Position numbers and translations under genes: made by a program
The notes under the pieces: model-generated
The model's database searches: none
Seen by the model: the letters and a program-made list of their open reading frames with translations, nothing else
What the model was told of the DNA's origin: nothing
Shown: positions 4,477 through 7,398 of the stretch, piece after piece
Layout: the number at the start of each line of letters is the position of its first letter
Position numbering within the stretch: position 1 is the first letter of the stretch
NCBI GenBank assembly: GCA_003524705.1
Contig: DQGV01000131.1
Coordinates: forward strand, 1 to 7,398
Direction of reading: 5' to 3'
Length of the DNA stretch: 7,398 bases
Origin: Anaerolineae bacterium
GTDB taxonomy: Bacteria; Chloroflexota; Anaerolineae; Anaerolineales; Villigracilaceae

Positions 4477-5520
4477 ATGTCTTTACCAAAAATTGACGAA
4501 AAGTATTTTACGAACTTTCTTGTTGAATTATTAAACATCGCCTCGCCAACTGGATTTGCCAGCCCAGCGATTGATTTTGTTGAAAAAGAATTATCCAAAT
4601 ATAAACAACTTGAGTTATCTAAAACTCGCAAAGGTGCTTTGGTTGCAAAGTGGGAAGTGAACAATGATTTACCGCCCGTTGCATTGACCGCTCATGTGGA
4701 TACATTGGGTGCCGTTGTTAAAGAAATCAAGTCAAATGGAAGATTGAAATTAAGCAAAATTGGTGGCGTGCAGTGGAATACTGTCGAAACTGAAGGTGTG
4801 TGGATTATCACATCTAAAGGTGAAAAGATTCGCGGTTCGATATTAATTGATACGGCTTCTGGTCACATTTATGGAGAGAGCAACACGCCACGTAATGATG
4901 CTCACATGGAAGTTCGTATTGATGCAAAAACAACATCTGCAAAAGAAACGCGTGAGTTGGGAATCAATGTTGGGGATTGTGTTGCATTTGACCCGCGTGT
5001 TGAAGTGACGAATGGTTTTATTCGTTCACGTTTTCTTGATGACAAAGCATGTGTGGCGAATCTTGTAGCGAGTATTAAGTCGATTGCTGAATCAGGTCGA
5101 AGTCCAGAAAGAAGCGTTTATTTTCACATCTCAAATTATGAAGAAGTCGGTCATGGTGCATCCGCTGGAATCCCTGATGATGTTGTGGAGTTAATCACAG
5201 TGGATATGGCTGTGGTTGGTGATGGTCAGGAGTCGGATGAATTTCATGCCACGTTGTGCATCAAAGATAGTGGCGGACCGTATCACGAAGGTTTGAATAA
5301 AAAATTGCGCGCGATTGCAGAAAAAAATAATATTCCATATAAAACGGATGTGTATCCATTTTATGGTTCGGATGGCGAAGCGTTTTGGCGCGCTGGTGGT
5401 GATGTGGCGATGAGTTTGATTGGACCAGGCATTGATGCTTCACACAATTACGAACGCGCGCACATGGATGGTTTGAATGCCACCACCAATTGGATTATGG
5501 CGTATTTGCTCGAAAAATAA
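4477..5520 (+). CDS. M42-family metallo-aminopeptidase/glucanase-type peptidase
   Basis: The 347-residue protein has the length and motifs of M42 aminopeptidases (tetrahedral TET-type complexes). Metal and catalytic residues appear in order: H73 and D75 in TAHVDTLG, the bridging Asp in FLDDKA (D188 or D189), catalytic base E222 and ligand E223 in YEEVGHG, D243 in TVDMAVVGDG, and H323 in ASHNYERAH. The M42 apical insertion lies between roughly residues 80 and 175. It should cleave N-terminal residues from peptides in the cytoplasm using two Zn or Co ions, as the last step of protein turnover; residue preference is unknown. The usual DDR after the bridging Asp is DDK here, a mild substitution. 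The ATG has only a weak purine stretch (GAG) upstream. The 122-bp element ends 15 bp before it, so initiation could depend on that structure staying folded. Confidence 0.92.
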   Translation: MSLPKIDEKYFTNFLVELLNIASPTGFASPAIDFVEKELSKYKQLELSKTRKGALVAKWEVNNDLPPVALTAHVDTLGAVVKEIKSNGRLKLSKIGGVQWNTVETEGVWIITSKGEKIRGSILIDTASGHIYGESNTPRNDAHMEVRIDAKTTSAKETRELGINVGDCVAFDPRVEVTNGFIRSRFLDDKACVANLVASIKSIAESGRSPERSVYFHISNYEEVGHGASAGIPDDVVELITVDMAVVGDGQESDEFHATLCIKDSGGPYHEGLNKKLRAIAEKNNIPYKTDVYPFYGSDGEAFWRAGGDVAMSLIGPGIDASHNYERAHMDGLNATTNWIMAYLLEK

Positions 5521-5582
5521 AATTGTAAAGATAGTTTAATGAAATACTAACGCTATTACATAAAAACCATGTTATTAATTAA

Positions 5583-5610
5583 TCCTGTAAAATTACAGGA
5601 CTAATTTTTT
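5583..5610 (+). terminator. Dyad plus T-run: weak terminator or operator
   Basis: TCCTGTAA (5583-5590) and TTACAGGA (5593-5600) form a perfect dyad that can fold as a 7-bp stem with a 4-nt loop. After CTAA a run of six T follows (5605-5610). It sits 62 bp after the M42 stop codon and 21 bp before the peroxiredoxin start. It could end the M42 transcript, but the 4-nt gap before the T-run and the AT-rich stem make it weak. The same symmetric sequence is a plausible repressor site for the peroxiredoxin gene. Confidence 0.45.
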
Positions 5611-5621
5611 AGGATTTGATT

Positions 5622-6101
5622 ATGGAACTTGACTCACTGGATGCAAAAATCGGTTCGCTCGCACCTAACTTCACATTGCTTGCTACCAATGGAAAAGAAA
5701 TTTCGCTGAAAGATTTTCGCGACAAAACGAATGTGATTGTTTTCTTTATTCGTGAAACGACTTGCCCGCAATGCAAAACGCATGTGACTCAATTGGGCAG
5801 AATGTACGACCAATTCCGTGAAGCGAATACTGAAGTGATTGTCATTTTGGGTGAAGATGTTAAAAAATCTAAAGAATATGCAGAAAGTATAAATCTTCCT
5901 TTCCCGATTCTTGCAGACCCAGACCGTGCTGTCTATCATTTATATGAATTAGAAAAATATTTCTTGCTCTTTCAACGAACCGCATCATTGGTTGTAGATA
6001 CAAATGGAATTGTTCGTTACTTAAAAAGAACCACTGTTCCAAATGTTTGGTTGCAAGAGAGTCGTGAGTTGTATGGGTTTGTTCTCAGTTTAGAAAGTTA
6101 G
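5622..6101 (+). CDS. Peroxiredoxin-like (AhpC/TSA) protein with CPQC site
   Basis: Starting from the ATG at 5622 the product has 159 residues, one thioredoxin-fold domain of the AhpC/TSA type: GSLAPNFTLLATNGKEISL (11-29), the active-site segment FIRETTCPQCKTHVTQL (42-58), ILGEDVKKSKEYAESINLPF and ILADPDRAVYHLYEL. It should reduce peroxides or act as a thiol-disulfide oxidoreductase in the cytoplasm. C48 and C51 form a thioredoxin-like CPQC pair. The usual peroxiredoxin threonine three positions before the peroxidatic Cys is Glu here (ETTC), so the chemistry may differ from classical Prx. There is no signal peptide. The ATG is chosen over the in-frame TTG at 5616 because AGGA (5611-5614) is 7 nt from the ATG but only 1 nt from the TTG. 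A strong terminator follows at 6147. Confidence 0.85.
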   Translation: MELDSLDAKIGSLAPNFTLLATNGKEISLKDFRDKTNVIVFFIRETTCPQCKTHVTQLGRMYDQFREANTEVIVILGEDVKKSKEYAESINLPFPILADPDRAVYHLYELEKYFLLFQRTASLVVDTNGIVRYLKRTTVPNVWLQESRELYGFVLSLES

Positions 6102-6146
6102 AAGGTTGCAGGTTTGAAGGTTGAAAGTTTGAATGTTTGAAAGTTG
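6097..6146 (+). repeat. 7/8-bp AGGTTTGA-type tandem array
   Basis: Seven GTT cores occur at 6097, 6105, 6112, 6120, 6127, 6135 and 6143, at alternating 7- and 8-bp steps, with units such as AGGTTTGA, AGTTTGA and TGTTTGA. The array includes the stop codon of the peroxiredoxin gene (TAG, 6099-6101) and runs directly into the terminator stem. It is different in sequence and period from the GTCT nonamers but sits in the same kind of place, directly behind a stop codon. Confidence 0.75.
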
Positions 6147-6172
6147 AGCCTCGTGAAAGCGAGGCTTTTTTT
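6147..6172 (+). terminator. Rho-independent terminator of the peroxiredoxin gene
   Basis: AGCCTCG (6147-6153) pairs with CGAGGCT (6160-6166) around the loop TGAAAG. The T-run 6166-6172 follows immediately. It lies 45 bp after the peroxiredoxin stop codon and is the clearest intrinsic terminator in the window. Confidence 0.88.
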
Positions 6173-6176
6173 ATTT

Positions 6177-6195
6177 GGGCGAGATGACCTCGCCC
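6177..6195. repeat. GC-rich REP-like hairpin
   Basis: GGGCGAG (6177-6183) and CTCGCCC (6189-6195) form a perfect 7-bp stem with loop ATGAC. GC content is well above the surrounding spacer. It looks like a small dispersed palindrome of the kind found in many copies in Chloroflexota and cyanobacterial genomes, from memory. No T-run follows on the plus strand. Confidence 0.6.
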
Positions 6196-6198
6196 CTA

Positions 6199-6219
6199 CT
6201 ATTCCCTATTCACTATTCC
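6199..6219 (+). repeat. Three 7-bp CTATTCM tandem units
   Basis: CTATTCC (6199-6205), CTATTCA (6206-6212) and CTATTCC (6213-6219) are in exact 7-bp register. They resemble the short tandemly repeated heptamers known from cyanobacteria. The array ends 5 bp before the -10 box of the next gene and covers its -35 region. Confidence 0.7.
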
Positions 6220-6224
6220 CAATT

Positions 6225-6230
6225 TATACT
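6225..6230 (+). promoter_or_regulatory. -10 box (TATACT) for the F420-type oxidoreductase, probable leaderless start
   Basis: TATACT lies 6 nt before the ATG at 6237, the same spacing as at the thioesterase gene. No Shine-Dalgarno sequence fits in the gap. Initiation at the start codon is expected. No recognisable -35 exists at 16-18 bp; that stretch is the CTATTCC array. Confidence 0.5.
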
Positions 6231-6236
6231 TGACTT

Positions 6237-7235
6237 ATGAAACTCGATGCCGCGCTTCCTCCTATTCAACTCAAAGATGTCCCAGCCATTGCCAAAGCCG
6301 CCGAAGAAATTGGTTTTGATACATTATGGACTCAAGAGACTCAACATGATCCATTTCTTCCATGCACGTTGATTGCAGAACATACATCGCTTCTTAACTT
6401 CGGGACAGCGATTGCTGTTTCCTTTGCACGTTCTCCTGCCAACTTGGCTTATACGGCATGGGACTTAGCCGCACAATCAAATGGAAGATTCATGCTGGGG
6501 CTTGGCACACAGGTCAAGGCGCATATTGAGAGGCGATTTGGAATGCCGTGGCCCGAATCTGTGACGGGAAAACTTCGTGAGCAGATTCAAGTCATCCGTG
6601 CATTTTGGGATTCTTGGCAAAACGGAACGAAATTAAATTTTCGTGGCGAGTATTACAAAATAACTTTAATGTCACCATTTTTTAATGCAGGTGCAATTGA
6701 GAAACCAAACATTCCGATTTATATTGCGGGAGTGAATACAAAGTTAGCAAAACTTGCAGGTGAATTGTGTGAAGGTTTTCATGCCCATCCATTTCACAGT
6801 GCAAAGTATTTGAATGAAGTCATTTTCGCAGGCATTGACGAAGGCTTACAAAAAGAAAATAGAAAGAGAAAAGATATTTCGGTTTCTGTCACAGCATTTG
6901 TGGCGACGACACCTGAAGAAGAAGCCTTTGCTCGAATGCAAATCGCATTTTATGCCAGCACGCCATCCTACAAAGCCGTCATGGATTTGCACGGTTGGGG
7001 TGAGACTGCTGAAAAATTATCAGGCTTTGCCGCCAAAGGTGAATGGGCTGAGATGCCGATGTTAATCACAGACGAAATGTTGGCTGAATTTTGCTTAATC
7101 ACAACACAAGAAAATTTGGCAAATGATTTGAAGAAAAAATATCAAGGCATTGCTGATAGATTGACTTTATGTACGCCATTTGTTCCAAAGGAAAAAGATG
7201 AGTGGTGGAAAGAGTTGGCGAAAAGTTTTAATTAG
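6237..7235 (+). CDS. F420-type luciferase-like (LLM) oxidoreductase
   Basis: The 332-residue TIM-barrel protein is of the bacterial-luciferase-like family and best fits the subgroup annotated as TIGR03617 F420-dependent oxidoreductases. Supporting segments are AAEEIGFDTLWTQETQHDPF (21-40), GRFMLGLGTQVKAHIERRFG (83-102), KLREQIQVIRAFWDSW (112-127), FRGEYY (135-140) and PIYIAGVN (160-167). The NGRFMLGLG strand and loop are typical of LLM barrels that bind FMN or F420 near the phosphate. The cofactor is inferred from family membership; no F420 biosynthesis gene is in the window. The substrate is unknown. The protein lacks a signal peptide and is cytoplasmic. The ATG is preferred because a TATACT box lies 6 nt upstream. 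It is separated from the peroxiredoxin by a terminator and is probably transcribed alone or with the ORF that begins 14 bp downstream. Confidence 0.9.
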   Translation: MKLDAALPPIQLKDVPAIAKAAEEIGFDTLWTQETQHDPFLPCTLIAEHTSLLNFGTAIAVSFARSPANLAYTAWDLAAQSNGRFMLGLGTQVKAHIERRFGMPWPESVTGKLREQIQVIRAFWDSWQNGTKLNFRGEYYKITLMSPFFNAGAIEKPNIPIYIAGVNTKLAKLAGELCEGFHAHPFHSAKYLNEVIFAGIDEGLQKENRKRKDISVSVTAFVATTPEEEAFARMQIAFYASTPSYKAVMDLHGWGETAEKLSGFAAKGEWAEMPMLITDEMLAEFCLITTQENLANDLKKKYQGIADRLTLCTPFVPKEKDEWWKELAKSFN

Positions 7236-7249
7236 TTTTAGAAAAAATT

Positions 7250-7384
7250 ATGGACTCAAAAAATAAAATCTTAAACAAAATAGATGAAACAAACGACAAT
7301 ATTTCAAAATCTCCTATTATCAAGGGGCTATTTGATGGTGGTCTTTCATTAATTCCATTTGAAGGAACAGTAATTTCATCCTCA
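7250..7384 (+). CDS. Unrecognised protein, first 45 codons, cut by contig end
   Basis: An ATG 14 bp after the oxidoreductase stop opens a frame that stays open to the window edge. Its genuine part is 45 residues: a polar, Lys- and Asn-rich start (MDSKNKILNKIDETNDNISK), then IIKGLFDGGLSLIPFEGTVI, a glycine-rich hydrophobic segment. Segments like GLxxGGxSxIPxxGTxISS occur near the N-terminus of hypothetical proteins that follow with a helical, possibly membrane-associated region; this is from memory and no function is assigned. Codons after 7384 are adapter sequence and must not be translated. Only a weak purine stretch (AGAAAAAA) precedes the ATG. The short gap suggests coupling to the oxidoreductase gene. 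Confidence 0.6.
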
Positions 7385-7398
7385 AGATCGGAAGAGCA
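7385..7398 (+). other. Residual Illumina TruSeq adapter at contig end
   Basis: The last 14 bases, AGATCGGAAGAGCA, are identical to the start of the standard Illumina TruSeq read-1 adapter (AGATCGGAAGAGCACACG...). A chance 14-bp match located exactly at the edge is very unlikely. The first A could also be genomic, so the boundary is uncertain by one base. Confidence 0.95.

Noticed and set aside
5616..5621. TTG start for the peroxiredoxin gene (two extra residues)
   Set aside because: The AGGA ribosome binding site is only 1 nt from TTG but 7 nt from the ATG at 5622.

Overview
The window looks like one end of a short-read assembly contig from an AT-rich bacterium, most likely a member of the Chloroflexota (Anaerolineae-like). 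This assignment is inferred from the gene set: a DUF951 mini-protein with the HPCGS...CKGC core, an F420-type luciferase-like oxidoreductase, an M42 aminopeptidase, a metallo-beta-lactamase-fold/CRP gene pair, and intergenic spacers packed with short repeats. No rRNA or tRNA is present to settle it. The last 14 bases (7385-7398) match the start of the Illumina TruSeq adapter, so the right edge is a library artefact.

Left part (1-1885): the 3' end of a SanA/YdcF-family (DUF218) envelope protein on the plus strand converges, with a 4-bp gap, on a minus-strand unit of DUF951 followed by a GT4 glycosyltransferase. A divergent control region (1886-2113) then leads rightward into a two-gene operon of an MBL-fold hydrolase and a CRP/FNR-family regulator, 12 bp apart. 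Further right, all on the plus strand, come a hotdog-fold acyl-CoA thioesterase, an M42 aminopeptidase, a peroxiredoxin-like protein with a CPQC site, an F420-type flavin oxidoreductase and the first 45 codons of an unrecognised protein cut by the contig end.

The genes are mostly ordinary housekeeping or accessory metabolism and do not form one obvious pathway. The clearest functional pair is MBL hydrolase plus CRP. The regulator keeps the Glu and Arg of a cyclic-nucleotide pocket, and the hydrolase has a full dinuclear metal site of the phosphodiesterase type, so a ligand-making or ligand-removing partnership is possible but unproven.

The unusual content is between the genes. Three spacers carry arrays of a degenerate 9-bp unit (nrGTCTnan) in exact 9-bp register, two of them switching to the reverse orientation to form hairpins. 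A 122-bp element at 4340-4461 folds on paper into a four-way junction with no unpaired base at the junction, and its two halves carry different hairpins with conserved flanks. A 15-bp palindrome occurs twice in the 3' end of the MBL gene. The spacer 6097-6236 stacks a 7/8-bp array, an intrinsic terminator, a GC-rich hairpin and a 7-bp array. Three genes have a -10 box 6-7 bp before the start codon and no ribosome binding site, which predicts leaderless mRNAs, while other genes in the window have good Shine-Dalgarno sequences.
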